Below are positions 1 through 8,342 of a stretch of DNA of 35,518 nucleotides, in pieces; within the stretch, counting starts at the first letter, position 1, and the number at the start of each line of letters is the position of its first letter. The notes beneath the pieces are model-generated. The model was not told the origin of the DNA. It saw only the letters and a list, made by a program, of their open reading frames with translations, and did not search any database. The DNA is from Venenivibrio stagnispumantis (GTDB lineage Bacteria > Aquificota > Aquificia > Aquificales > Hydrogenothermaceae), in assembly GCF_900182795.1 (NCBI RefSeq), contig NZ_FXTX01000018.1, positions 1 to 35,518 on the forward strand, in the 5' to 3' direction. The position numbers were made by a program, and so were the translations under genes.

Positions 1-44
1 CACTTTTGACATATTTATATGGTTTTGCTTTAGGTTTTTCTTTG

Positions 45-629
45 TTAAGAGGTATAAATGCTTCCCTTAGAATTTAATTTCTCACTCAAGGTATATATAT
101 ATTTTTCTATAAATCTGTCCCATGTAGCATCTTTCCATGTTGTAAGATAACAATATACAGAACCATCTAAATCTGTAATTGCTGACCTGTCTGATTGTAT
201 AACTTTATTTCCTACCGGTATGTCTGCATTTCTTTTAATCTCTCCCGGTTTTGTTTCTCTAAGCATTTCTTTTACTCTATCCGGATTTTTATGGAAAATA
301 TGGATTGATTGTCCAACTATATTATTACCGGATATATCATAGCCATAAAGCCTTCTTATATCTTCCCTCAATGAGTCTATTATCTCTTTTCCTCTTCTGT
401 TTACATAAATGAGTTTATTTCCTTCTCTTCCGGGTTTAAATTCGGTATCTGCACAAAATACACCTTCTTCTTGCAGATTTTCTATTATCTGCCAAGCTAT
501 ATGGTTTTGTCTTTTTATCTCCCGATACTCTTTTTCAATCTCTCTTAATCTTTCTACTTCCCTTTTTAGATTTTCAACCTCTTCATTAAATACCGGATTG
601 CTGTTTTCATTGCTTTTTTTCCAAAACAT
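45..629 (-). CDS. PAS-domain protein with N-terminal coiled coil, last gene of the chemosensory operon
   Basis: A 194-residue cytosolic protein with no signal peptide or membrane segment. Residues about 15-45 are charged heptad-like sequence (EVENLKREVERLREIEKEYR), a predicted coiled coil. Residues about 45-170 look like a PAS fold of the kind found at the N terminus of some chemoreceptors, with the recognisable stretch IHIFHKNPDRVKEML and a later strand pair around SVYCYLTTWKDAT. It starts 17 bases downstream of the cheY stop on the same strand, so it is probably co-transcribed with the che genes. Its likely role is a soluble sensor or adaptor feeding the array; the ligand is unknown. No catalytic domain is present. 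The assignment rests on fold-like pattern and operon context. Confidence 0.7.
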   Translation of the reverse strand: MFWKKSNENSNPVFNEEVENLKREVERLREIEKEYREIKRQNHIAWQIIENLQEEGVFCADTEFKPGREGNKLIYVNRRGKEIIDSLREDIRRLYGYDISGNNIVGQSIHIFHKNPDRVKEMLRETKPGEIKRNADIPVGNKVIQSDRSAITDLDGSVYCYLTTWKDATWDRFIEKYIYTLSEKLNSKGSIYTS

Positions 630-645
630 TTTTCATTCCTCCTTG

Positions 646-1038
646 TTATTTATTTAAACTTTCATATACTTTATCAAGTTTTTCTTTTAATGTTTCTGCA
701 GTAAATGGTTTTACTATATAGTTGTTGGCTCCACTCTGGATAGCAAGTAAAACATTTTCTTTTTTTGCTTCTGCCGTTACCATTATTACCGGAATATCTT
801 TTAGCTGTGGGTCGTTTCTTATCTCTTTAAGTAGAGTTATACCATCCATCTCAGGCATATTCCAATCAAGTAAAACAAGGTCATATTTGTTTTGTTTTAA
901 TTTGGAAAGTGCATCTTTTCCGTTTTCTGCTTCATCTACATTATTATAGCCAAGTTGATTAAGAATGCTCTTGATTATTCTTCTCATAGTTGCCATATCA
1001 TCTACCGTTAAAATTTTAATATCTGTTGGAAATCCCAT
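646..1038 (-). CDS. cheY: CheY chemotaxis response regulator
   Basis: A single receiver domain of 130 residues, the usual CheY length. The acidic pair D13/D14, phospho-acceptor D58 (LLDWNMPEMDG), T88 in MVTAE, Y107 and K110 in IVKPF are all in place. Phosphorylated by CheA, it should bind the flagellar switch and set rotation direction. The conserved tyrosine near position 106 and the lysine at 110 are typical of switch-binding CheY rather than a transcriptional regulator, and no output domain follows. It sits between cheZ and the distal PAS gene in the same operon. Confidence 0.95.
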   Translation of the reverse strand: MGFPTDIKILTVDDMATMRRIIKSILNQLGYNNVDEAENGKDALSKLKQNKYDLVLLDWNMPEMDGITLLKEIRNDPQLKDIPVIMVTAEAKKENVLLAIQSGANNYIVKPFTAETLKEKLDKVYESLNK

Positions 1039-1066
1039 TTATATTAAACCTCCTAATTTAATTTTT

Positions 1067-1621
1067 TTATAATCCAAGTTCTTTTAATATATTATCAACA
1101 TCTTCCTGAAATATTCTATCACCGGTTAGCATTTCAGTGGCTTTACCTATTACTTTATCTTTGTTTTCTACATGCAACGAACCTGCTTCTATTGAAGATA
1201 TTATAATTTTTATAAGTATCTTTTTAATATCTTCAAGAGCTTCTATAACATTCTTTATCTGCTGGGCAGACAAATCTTGAAAAGATAAAGTAGTATAAAC
1301 TAAAAGAATTTGGTTCATATTATCTTCATTTTTTTCTTTTATTAATTCCAGTTTAGATTTTATTGGTTCTATCGGATTTAATGATAAAAGCTCTTTTACG
1401 GTCTGGTTTATTACTTTATTATTTTCTTCTACTAAATCTAATATATCTATTATCTCTTTTGTCTTTTGCTCTGTAAATTTCATTACGTCTCTGAGACTAT
1501 CTGCAGCGGAAGGTAAAAAAGAAGATGCCTCTTCAATAGGTTTGGTGTTTTCTTCTATCTTCCCTTCTAACTCTTTTATCTTTTTTACAAGCTCATCTAA
1601 CTCTTTTTTAATATCTTCCAT
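1067..1621 (-). CDS. cheZ: CheZ-type CheY-P phosphatase
   Basis: A 184-residue, almost wholly helical protein. The sequence LSFQDLSAQQIKNVI (about 113-127) matches the CheZ active-site helix. D116 and Q120 have the same four-residue spacing as E. coli CheZ D143/Q147, where the glutamine positions the attacking water on phospho-CheY. The C-terminal DVDNILKELGL matches the CheZ tail that docks on CheY. Residues 1-30 are coiled coil. It is shorter than the E. coli protein (about 214 residues). The gene lies between cheW and cheY, which fits a phosphatase acting on that CheY. The overall sequence is divergent, so a generic search might leave it as hypothetical. Confidence 0.88.
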   Translation of the reverse strand: MEDIKKELDELVKKIKELEGKIEENTKPIEEASSFLPSAADSLRDVMKFTEQKTKEIIDILDLVEENNKVINQTVKELLSLNPIEPIKSKLELIKEKNEDNMNQILLVYTTLSFQDLSAQQIKNVIEALEDIKKILIKIIISSIEAGSLHVENKDKVIGKATEMLTGDRIFQEDVDNILKELGL

Positions 1622-1636
1622 TTTTTCTCCTCCTGT

Positions 1637-2101
1637 TTATTCTTTAAACACTTTACTTAAATCTAATATACTCATAAATCCGAAATTAGATAAGGCTACA
1701 TTTGATATATAATCACTATATATGCTTGTCATAGGATTTTGTTCTAAAGCATCTTCTTCTATCTTTGTGACACCTAAAACTGCATCTACCAATAATGCTA
1801 TTTTCCCCAGTTTTGTTTCTACTATCACAAGCCGGTTTGATGCCGTTTTTTCTTCAAGTCCTATCTTTTCTTTTAATGAAACTACCGGTATTATCTCTCC
1901 TCTTAGATTTATTACTCCTTTTATATAACTTTCTGATAAAGGCACTTCAAATATTTCAAGTAGTTTTGATATTTCCAAAACTTCTTTTAAAGATATTCCT
2001 ATTATCTCATCTTCCAGTTTTACTACTAAAAATTCAAGTATTTTTCCTTTTTTTTCTTTTAATATATCTTCTGCCATAGATTTAAGTTGTATTTCTGCCA
2101 T
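1637..2101 (-). CDS. cheW: CheW coupling protein
   Basis: A 154-residue CheW domain that couples the kinase CheA to receptor hairpin tips. Family features are visible: FLVVKLEDEIIGISLKEVLEI near the N terminus, the GVINLRGEIIPVVSL core, RLVIVE, and the ALLVDAVLGVTKI segment. It lies 11 bases downstream of cheA and 15 bases upstream of cheZ on the same strand, so it is an operon member. No extra domain is present. The window also encodes CheW-like modules in CheV and at the CheA C terminus. Confidence 0.93.
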   Translation of the reverse strand: MAEIQLKSMAEDILKEKKGKILEFLVVKLEDEIIGISLKEVLEISKLLEIFEVPLSESYIKGVINLRGEIIPVVSLKEKIGLEEKTASNRLVIVETKLGKIALLVDAVLGVTKIEEDALEQNPMTSIYSDYISNVALSNFGFMSILDLSKVFKE

Positions 2102-2112
2102 CTTCCTTACCT

Positions 2113-4071
2113 CTAAATCTTAATAATATTTCTGCTTTTGATAAGTTCTACAATATCAAGAATTAAAACTACTTTTCCATCTCCCGTTATTGTTGCTCCG
2201 GATATTCCTTTAATATCTCCGAATATTTTACCAAGTGGTTTTATAACTATTTCTTCATCTCCGAATAAATCTTCTACCGTAAATGCAATTCTTTGATTTC
2301 CGAGGATACAAACAATAACATAACCTACTTTACTTTTTTGAAGTTTAAGGATTTCCGAAAGGTCAAGTAAAGGTAATGTTTTTTCCCTTAGTAAAAGCAC
2401 ATTTCTGCCTGATAGATGTTTTATCTCTGCATTATCTGCAGATACTATCTCATTTACAAGGAATATAGGAATTGCAAATTTTTTACCACTAATAGATACA
2501 ATTAATGACCTTATTATTCCTACGGTTAGAGGGAATGCTATACTTATTTTTGTTCCCCTTCCTTTTTCTGACCATATATCTATCGTTCCTCTAAAATTGA
2601 GAACAGTTGTCATAACAACATCCATTCCTACTCCACGACCGGATATCTGGGATACCTGCTCTGCAGTAGAAAATCCGGGAGTAAATATGAGGGATACTAT
2701 TTCTTTTTCGGTCATTTTTTCAAGCTGGTCTTTTGTTATCAATCCTTTTTCTATTGCTTTTCTGGCTACTTTGTCAGGGTCTATACCTCTTCCATCATCT
2801 TCTATCTCTATATATACCCTATCTCCTTGATAGTATGCCCTTAAAATAATTTTACCTACCGGTGGTTTTCCAAGTCTCTTTCTTTCTTCCGGTGGCTCTA
2901 TTCCGTGGTCTAAACTATTTCTGATAATATGCACTAAAGGCTCTTCAAGTTTTTCAAGTATAGATTTATCCATTTCTGTATCTTCACCCTGTATTATAAG
3001 CTCTACTTCCTTACCTACTATTTTGGATAAATCCCTTACTACCCTGCTGAATTTTTGGAATAATCTTTTTACCGGTTGCATTCTTGTTTTCATTACTGCA
3101 AGTTGTAAATCTCCCACAACCCTATCTATGGAAGATGTAGCAGCCTCTATATCTTCTACCACTTTATCCTGATATTTTGCAACCAACTCATTTACTGCTC
3201 TTAGCAATCTATTTCTATCAAGGACAAGTTCTCCTACCAAATTCATCAAATCTTCTATTTTCTTTATATCTATTCTTAGAACCTTTTCCTCTTCTTCTAC
3301 TACCTTTTTTGTTGCCGGTTTTTCTGCCTGCTTTTGAGTAGTTTCTACTGCTTGTTTTTGGGTGGTTTCTACCGGCTTTTCTTCTTTATTATTTCCGTTT
3401 TCAGACAGGTCTTTTCCCGCAATCTCTTCTTCCACCATCTCAAGCATCTTTTGTGCTGCTTCTTCTTCTATCTTCTGAATAATTTGAGGTGGTGGAGTAG
3501 TTTCTTCAGGATTTAGTAATCTATCTATAAAATCTATTATCTCCTGAGGTCTTTTATGAGGTGGTAATAACACAAGCTCTTCAAGGATTTCTTCTATCGG
3601 TTTTCCTTTTAGATGAGATAATCCGTATTTATCAAGCAAGGATTCAAGGGTTATCTCTTTATTTTCTTTATTTGTTTCTTCTTTTTTTCCTCCGAGAACC
3701 GATTCAAGTTCTTTTATTATTTCTTCATCCACATTTGCAAATCCTTCCGTTTCATATCCGTAAAGGGCATTTTTCAGACTATCTACTGCTTTTAAAAGAA
3801 TATCTCCTATATCTGATGTAAATCTTATTTTTCCTTCTTTTATCTTGCCAAGTAAATCTTCTGCTTTATGGGCTACTTCTACTATTGCTGTTAGACCCAA
3901 GAACCCTGCACCACCTTTTAATGTATGCATACTTCTAAATGCAGAATTTATAAGTTCCTGATTTTCAGGGTCTTTTTCAAGCTGTAATAATGTATTTTCC
4001 AAATTCTCTAAATGTTCTTTTGCTTCTATCAAAAATTCTTCAAAAATCTCTCTCATATCTTCCGGTATCAT
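2113..4071 (-). CDS. cheA: CheA chemotaxis histidine kinase
   Basis: A 652-residue CheA. The N-terminal HPt domain has phospho-accepting H49 in RSMHTLKGGAGFLG. A poorly conserved region (about 135-265) includes a linker with VETTQKQA repeated twice in tandem. A dimerisation helix pair starts near 265 (IKKIEDLMNLVGELV). The ATPase has the N box (HIIRNSLDHGIEPP), G1 (IEDDGRGI) and G2 (GRGVGMDVV). A C-terminal CheW-like domain runs from about 510. The start follows an AGGGGGC Shine-Dalgarno. It phosphorylates CheY and probably the CheV receiver. Unlike epsilonproteobacterial CheAY, no receiver is fused. Confidence 0.96.
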   Translation of the reverse strand: MIPEDMREIFEEFLIEAKEHLENLENTLLQLEKDPENQELINSAFRSMHTLKGGAGFLGLTAIVEVAHKAEDLLGKIKEGKIRFTSDIGDILLKAVDSLKNALYGYETEGFANVDEEIIKELESVLGGKKEETNKENKEITLESLLDKYGLSHLKGKPIEEILEELVLLPPHKRPQEIIDFIDRLLNPEETTPPPQIIQKIEEEAAQKMLEMVEEEIAGKDLSENGNNKEEKPVETTQKQAVETTQKQAEKPATKKVVEEEEKVLRIDIKKIEDLMNLVGELVLDRNRLLRAVNELVAKYQDKVVEDIEAATSSIDRVVGDLQLAVMKTRMQPVKRLFQKFSRVVRDLSKIVGKEVELIIQGEDTEMDKSILEKLEEPLVHIIRNSLDHGIEPPEERKRLGKPPVGKIILRAYYQGDRVYIEIEDDGRGIDPDKVARKAIEKGLITKDQLEKMTEKEIVSLIFTPGFSTAEQVSQISGRGVGMDVVMTTVLNFRGTIDIWSEKGRGTKISIAFPLTVGIIRSLIVSISGKKFAIPIFLVNEIVSADNAEIKHLSGRNVLLLREKTLPLLDLSEILKLQKSKVGYVIVCILGNQRIAFTVEDLFGDEEIVIKPLGKIFGDIKGISGATITGDGKVVLILDIVELIKSRNIIKI

Positions 4072-4083
4072 TGCTATGCCCCC

Positions 4084-5022
4084 TTACTTTTTAGCATGTT
4101 TATTAATCATTTCAAGTATAGATTTTGCATCAAATTTCACTATAAAATCATCTGCTCCTACCGTAAATGCTTTTTGTTTATTTGCTTCATCTGATAATGT
4201 AGTATTGACAATAACCGGTAAATCTAAAAATCCCGGTGTATGTTTTATCAGATTTGTAAGTGTAAGCCCATCCATAGATGGCATTTCAATATCGGTAAGA
4301 ACTAAATCTATATAATCCCTTATTGATTTACCTTCTTGCTGGGCTTTTTGCAGTAATTCATTTAACTTATCCCATGCCTGTTTTCCATCTTCTGTGATAA
4401 TTACATGGTGTCCGGCAGATTCAAGAATATCTTTTATTATCTTTCTGGCAACCGGTGAATCTTCTGCTACTAAAATATTTAATTTATGAGGAACTTCTAT
4501 CTCTTTTACTTTTTCTACATCAAATACTTTAAGTAATCCCATATCATGAAGTATTCCTTCAAAATCAAGTATTAATAATAATCCTTCTTCCGTATCTACT
4601 ACACCGGTGATTCTGCCATTTAATCTTGTATTTAATACATCCGGTGCTTTTTTTATATCACTCCAAGAAATTCTTCTTATTCTCTTTGCAGCATGGATTA
4701 TTACACCTACTTTTTCCCTTAAAAATTCCATAAAAAGTAGATATTTTTTTCTTTCCGGTGGTTCATTTATTCCTATCCATTTTGCTATACTTACTACCGG
4801 TATAAGTTCTCCCCTTATTTCTGCCATTCCTTCTACTTCTTTTGGCATATTAGGAACTTTTGTAAGAGGTGGAGTTCTGAGAACTTCTTTTACCTTTGCA
4901 ACATTAACCCCCAGTATCCATTCATATAAACCATCTTCCCTATCCTCAAATATTCTAAAATCAATTATCTCAAGCTCATTTTTACCTGTTTTTAGAGTCT
5001 CCGGTAATCCATATTCTGCCAT
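4084..5022 (-). CDS. cheV: CheV: CheW-like domain fused to a receiver domain
   Basis: A 312-residue two-domain coupling protein. Residues about 10-165 are CheW-like (MAEIRGELIPVVSIAKWIG, GRITGVVDTEEGLLLILDFE). Residues about 180-312 are a receiver with the acidic pair in LVAEDSPVA, phospho-acceptor Asp in DLVLTDIEMPSMDG, and the conserved lysine in DFIVKFDA. CheV couples CheA to receptors, and phosphorylation of its receiver gives adaptation or acts as a phosphate sink. Because no cheR or cheB is seen here, CheV could carry much of the adaptation for this array. It starts 4 bases after the stop of the receptor-tip gene and ends 13 bases before cheA. Confidence 0.95.
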   Translation of the reverse strand: MAEYGLPETLKTGKNELEIIDFRIFEDREDGLYEWILGVNVAKVKEVLRTPPLTKVPNMPKEVEGMAEIRGELIPVVSIAKWIGINEPPERKKYLLFMEFLREKVGVIIHAAKRIRRISWSDIKKAPDVLNTRLNGRITGVVDTEEGLLLILDFEGILHDMGLLKVFDVEKVKEIEVPHKLNILVAEDSPVARKIIKDILESAGHHVIITEDGKQAWDKLNELLQKAQQEGKSIRDYIDLVLTDIEMPSMDGLTLTNLIKHTPGFLDLPVIVNTTLSDEANKQKAFTVGADDFIVKFDAKSILEMINKHAKK

Positions 5023-5025
5023 AGC

Positions 5026-5301
5026 TTACCCCTCTTCATCTAAATTTTTAATCTCATCTTCAAGTTTACTCATTAAAGCCTTTATCTCTATTGTTGTTTT
5101 ATTTATATTATCTGCTAATTTTCTAAATTCACTTGCCACAACCGAAAATCCTTTACCGGCTTCTCCTACCCTTGCAGCCTCTATAGCAGCATTTAGTGCA
5201 AGCAGATTTGATTGCTTAGAAATTTTTGAGATATTCTCTATCATCTGGTTTATCTGGTTAACCTGCTCTTTAAGTTGATTAATTACTTCTTTTTTATCCA
5301 T
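5026..5301 (-). CDS. Stand-alone chemoreceptor hairpin-tip protein (91 aa)
   Basis: Only 91 residues, consisting of little more than the kinase-contacting tip of a chemoreceptor signalling hairpin. Residues 30-62 ([15 protein letters not shown], then [18 protein letters not shown]) are the highly conserved tip that binds CheA and CheW. Short helical arms lie on each side (about 1-29 and 63-88). There is no sensor, membrane segment or HAMP, and no methylation helices of normal length. It lies between the CZB receptor and cheV with small gaps on the same strand, so it is expressed with the kinase genes. The frame is clean and the start is plausible, which argues against a random fragment. Role unknown: it could nucleate soluble arrays, act as an adaptor, or compete with full receptors. 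Confidence 0.8.
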   Translation of the reverse strand: MDKKEVINQLKEQVNQINQMIENISKISKQSNLLALNAAIEAARVGEAGKGFSVVASEFRKLADNINKTTIEIKALMSKLEDEIKNLDEEG

Positions 5302-5317
5302 AACTTATCCTCCGTTT

Positions 5318-6769
5318 TTATTTAATATTATACTCTTTTTCTGTATCTTCTATATTTTTATCTAACAATTTAAAGAGTTCATCACTTGCTTCTTCCATTT
5401 TTTCAAAGTTATAAATTATTTCTTCTTTATGTTTTACAACTTCAATTTCAGGGTTTGGAGATTCAAGATATTTTGCATTTTCATAAACATATTTATGGAC
5501 TAATTCATGTGGTGTTTCTATTCTGATAAAGTATTCATCATTTCCAAACTCTTTTTTACCGTCTGAGTAATACCATTTTCCGAATGCACATTCGGTATGT
5601 GGTTTATAGAAAGTCATAGGTTGTAAATGATATACAGAGCCGTAAGCTTTGTTTTTGAATATGATATGGTCAAGTTTTGATTTTGTTACAAATATAACTT
5701 TTTCAACAAGGTCTGCTATTTTTGATGTAATGTTGGCATTTTCATTAAATTTATATATTGTTGTTTTAAAGTTTGATACATACTGGGCTGAATTTCTTGC
5801 TATGGCTGTCATACTTTCTGATTTTTCCAGTGTATTTTTGCTTTCTTCTTTCAACTGGGTTAGACTTTGGGTTACTTCATCTGTTGCTTTTTGGGTTCTT
5901 TCTGCAAGTTTTCTAACTTCATCTGCAACTACTGCAAACCCCCTTCCCATTTCACCGGCTCTTGCTGCCTCTATTGCTGCATTTAATGCAAGTAAGTTTG
6001 TTTGTTCTGCTATATCTTTAATCAGATTTATAACAAGATTTACATTTTCAGTTTTTTCTGCAAGATGTTCTATTACTTTATTAGATTCTTCTATCAATGC
6101 AGTTAGATTATTAAGATTATTAACAATTTCTTCAAGTATTTTTACTCCTTCCTGCGAGGCAGATGCTGTTTCTTTACTTTTTTCTACTATCAATTTAGCC
6201 CTATCTATTGTTTTCAATAAATCTTGCTGAATAATTGTAAGTCCTGCAGTTATACCACCACCAAGTTCTCCTAATTTTGCATTCAGTTTAACCCTTTCTA
6301 TGAAAAATTGATTTTCTTTCATCTTTTCAAGAGGAATATTTAGGGCATCTGCTAATAATTTAAACTCTCCTTTAAATCCGTCTGACACAACTTTTCTATA
6401 AAATTTACCTTCTGCTGCATACTCTATAGGTGTTTTTATCTCCCTTAAAAATACTTCAACTTGGTCAAGAAAATCATTCAGATTATTAGCCATTTCTTTC
6501 ATTTCACCGCCATCTTTTAGTAAAACTATTCTTCCTTCAAGATGTCCTACTTTTGCATCGGATAAAATATTGGATACAATCTTCAATGTGTTTTGAGCTT
6601 TTCTGATATTTACGAATATAAGCCATGCTGTGATAAAATTAATAAAATTTAAAATCCTGATAAAATCAAATCCATGCTTATATATTTCTATTACCAAAGC
6701 AAAGCTAAAAAGGGCTATGGATATGATATTTAGATACTGAACTTTTTGTAATGAACTTATTTTTTCCAT
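5318..6769 (-). CDS. Methyl-accepting chemotaxis protein with C-terminal CZB zinc-binding domain
   Basis: A 483-residue receptor. Two membrane segments (about 14-30 and 36-54) have almost no periplasmic loop, so sensing is not periplasmic. Residues about 65-145 resemble HAMP-type helices. The signalling domain has its tip at about 254-292 ([34 protein letters not shown]). The C terminus is a chemoreceptor zinc-binding (CZB) domain with H368, C394 (in CAFGKWYY), H421 and H425. The spacing 26-27-4 matches the His-Cys-His-His zinc site known from E. coli DgcZ. It likely senses zinc or an oxidant acting on the zinc-bound cysteine. Its start overlaps the end of the upstream 67-residue membrane gene by 13 bases, indicating coupled translation. 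Confidence 0.93.
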   Translation of the reverse strand: MEKISSLQKVQYLNIISIALFSFALVIEIYKHGFDFIRILNFINFITAWLIFVNIRKAQNTLKIVSNILSDAKVGHLEGRIVLLKDGGEMKEMANNLNDFLDQVEVFLREIKTPIEYAAEGKFYRKVVSDGFKGEFKLLADALNIPLEKMKENQFFIERVKLNAKLGELGGGITAGLTIIQQDLLKTIDRAKLIVEKSKETASASQEGVKILEEIVNNLNNLTALIEESNKVIEHLAEKTENVNLVINLIKDIAEQTNLLALNAAIEAARAGEMGRGFAVVADEVRKLAERTQKATDEVTQSLTQLKEESKNTLEKSESMTAIARNSAQYVSNFKTTIYKFNENANITSKIADLVEKVIFVTKSKLDHIIFKNKAYGSVYHLQPMTFYKPHTECAFGKWYYSDGKKEFGNDEYFIRIETPHELVHKYVYENAKYLESPNPEIEVVKHKEEIIYNFEKMEEASDELFKLLDKNIEDTEKEYNIK

Positions 6770-6960
6770 CTCTTTCTTCCTCCAAATATATTTTTATATA
6801 ATATTCTTAAAAATCTTCCGGCATCGGAAGTGGTATAATAAGACCATATTAAAACGGCTAATACTACAAGAACTATAATAGAAACAATGAGAAAAAAGGT
6901 TAAAGGGTCTATTTTCCCCATTTCCTCAAAAACTTGAGATTTAGATTTTACAGCGTCCAT
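6757..6960 (-). CDS. Small single-span membrane protein between PAS and receptor genes
   Basis: A 67-residue protein with one clear membrane helix (about 20-42, [20 protein letters not shown]) and a basic C-terminal tail (GGRKRWKK) that predicts a cytosolic C terminus. It overlaps the PAS gene upstream by 13 bases and the CZB receptor gene downstream by 13 bases, so the three are likely translated together. No family recognised. From position alone it could anchor the PAS protein to the membrane beside the receptor, giving in pieces the PAS-membrane-signalling layout that Aer has in a single chain. That is inference. Confidence 0.75.
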   Translation of the reverse strand: MDAVKSKSQVFEEMGKIDPLTFFLIVSIIVLVVLAVLIWSYYTTSDAGRFLRILYKNIFGGRKRWKK

Positions 6961-7427
6961 ACGAACTCCTCATAACTCATTCCACTTTCATTTAATACCT
7001 GATTTAATAATCTTTCTCCTGCCTGCATTCCACCTATTTTTTCTGCTTCTAATATTTTCCTATAAAGAGCTTCTGCTTTTTCTACTGCTTCTCTTCTGGG
7101 TTTTCTTCTATCGGATTGGTATCCTATTATTCTTCTTCCGGTTTCATCATAAGATGGTGTAACATGGGCAAATACCCAGTAATAATCTCCATTTTTGGCT
7201 CTATTTTTTACATATCCCCAAAACTCTTTGCCTTCTTTGATAGTATCCCAAAGTAGTTTAAAAATTGTCCTTGGCATATCCGGATGTCTTACCATATTAT
7301 GATTTTTACCTACCAGCTCCTCTTCCGTATATCCTGATACCTTTATAAATGTTGTGTTTGCATAAGTAATAATTCCTTTTTCATTCGTTTTTGACACCAA
7401 AAACTCATTGTCCGGAACTTCTATCAT
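6948..7427 (-). CDS. Aer-like PAS-domain protein, first gene of the chemosensory operon
   Basis: A 159-residue cytosolic protein with one PAS domain (about 5-115) closely resembling that of the aerotaxis receptor Aer: VSKTNEKGIITYANTTFIKV, SGYTEEELVGKNHNMVRHPD, then KEFWGYVKNRAKNGDYYWV. In Aer this domain binds FAD and reports redox state. The tryptophan and asparagine-rich segments typical of that pocket appear present, but binding cannot be proven here. Residues 115-159 form a helical tail. A GGAGGT Shine-Dalgarno lies just upstream of the start. It has no membrane or signalling region of its own; those are supplied by the next two overlapping genes. Confidence 0.85.
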   Translation of the reverse strand: MIEVPDNEFLVSKTNEKGIITYANTTFIKVSGYTEEELVGKNHNMVRHPDMPRTIFKLLWDTIKEGKEFWGYVKNRAKNGDYYWVFAHVTPSYDETGRRIIGYQSDRRKPRREAVEKAEALYRKILEAEKIGGMQAGERLLNQVLNESGMSYEEFVWTL

Positions 7428-7455
7428 CCTTCATACCTCCTTTTTTAAAAATTAT

Positions 7456-7635
7456 TAGATATTTTAATGATGAATAACCTGTCCCGAAATCATCTATGGA
7501 TATTTTTACCCCTTCCATTCTTAATTTTTCTATCTTTTCTTTTCCTTCTACCATATCAACTAACTCTCTTTCTGTTATTTCAATTATTATACCAGAGATT
7601 TTTTCTAATTTTGATAAATCATCAATGATTTTATA
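7456..7635 (-). pseudogene. Remnant of an EAL (cyclic-di-GMP phosphodiesterase) domain
   Basis: The minus strand reads in one frame IIIEITERELVDMVEG, then KISIDDFGTGYSSLKYL. The latter is the conserved DDFGTGYSSL core of EAL domains and is very like the intact copy in the 956-residue protein at 17020-19890. Neither the upstream EAL/ExL catalytic motif nor the downstream KID/EGVE motifs are present, and no start codon with a ribosome site leads it, so this is a decayed internal fragment of about 60 codons. Its upstream end overlaps the last codons of ispD in a different frame. It fills the gap between ispD and the chemosensory operon, which suggests a deletion joined the two. Confidence 0.8.
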
Positions 7636-8282
7636 GTTAAAATACAGTTGGCAAGGGTTATATCTTCTTTTGTAGTAATTTTTATATTTAAAGGGGAGCC
7701 TTGGTTGATTGTTATTTTAAAACCTAATCTTTCCATCAAATAGCTATCATCTGTTGCTAATATATTATCTTCAATAGCTTTTTTATGGGCATATAATAAT
7801 TTATCAAAATCAAAAGTTTGTGGTGTTTGGATTATATATATTTCTTCTCTGTTTAATGTTTTCCGGACTATATTTTCTCTTACAACTTTTAAAGTATCCC
7901 TTGATTTGTAAGCTGTAATAGAGCCATCATATCCGGATTTTATATTATTTATTCCTTCTACGAAATAATCCTTTGTTGCAAATGGTCTTGCTGAATCATG
8001 GATTGTTATAATCTCAGCATTTTTTATTTTTTGCAATGCGTTATATACAGAAAACTGTCTTTCTGTTCCACCGGCTACTTTTATAACTTCTTTTTTTGTT
8101 TTAGGTAATTTTATACCTAAATCTTCCGGTGGTAAAACTAAATATATACAATCAATATTTTCTATATTATCAATAACTTCTATAGAATATTCAAACAGAG
8201 GTTTTCCATTTAACTTGAAAAATTGTTTCTTTTCTCCAAATCTACTGCCTTTGCCACTTGCCAAAATTATAGCTTTTATCAT
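7605..8282 (-). CDS. ispD: 2-C-methyl-D-erythritol 4-phosphate cytidylyltransferase (IspD)
   Basis: A 225-residue cytidylyltransferase of the MEP isoprenoid pathway that makes CDP-methylerythritol from CTP and MEP. The N-terminal nucleotide loop is ILASGKGSRFGEKKQFFKLNG, with the Lys and Arg expected for CTP binding. GGTERQFSV, HDSARPF, QTPQTFD and ATDDSYLMERLG are all standard IspD motifs. The normal family end is near ITTKEDITLANCIL. The last 11-12 residues run into DNA that also encodes the EAL remnant in another frame, so the tail may be acquired. An AAGGAG ribosome site precedes the start. It is transcribed divergently from the pentapeptide-repeat gene. Confidence 0.93.
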   Translation of the reverse strand: MIKAIILASGKGSRFGEKKQFFKLNGKPLFEYSIEVIDNIENIDCIYLVLPPEDLGIKLPKTKKEVIKVAGGTERQFSVYNALQKIKNAEIITIHDSARPFATKDYFVEGINNIKSGYDGSITAYKSRDTLKVVRENIVRKTLNREEIYIIQTPQTFDFDKLLYAHKKAIEDNILATDDSYLMERLGFKITINQGSPLNIKITTKEDITLANCILTIKSLMIYQN

Positions 8283-8342
8283 ATTTTAATTATCTCCTTT
8301 TGTTATATTTATTTTACTAAAAATTTAAAAGAGAGGTTTACA

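Noticed and set aside
1-12. ATG on the minus strand at 10-12 reading MSKV off the window edge
   Set aside because: No ribosome site upstream and only four codons visible, so a gene cannot be supported.
3334-3387. Tandem repeat in the cheA linker as a phase-variation site
   Set aside because: The unit is a multiple of three encoding VETTQKQA twice, so copy change would not alter the frame; it is only a flexible linker.
4607-5278. Long plus-strand ORF (223 codons) opposite cheV and the receptor-tip gene
   Set aside because: Ser/Phe/Ile-rich antisense shadow of two well-supported genes; no ribosome site or family.
5649-6230. Plus-strand 193-codon ORF opposite the CZB receptor
   Set aside because: Antisense shadow of the receptor's conserved signalling region.
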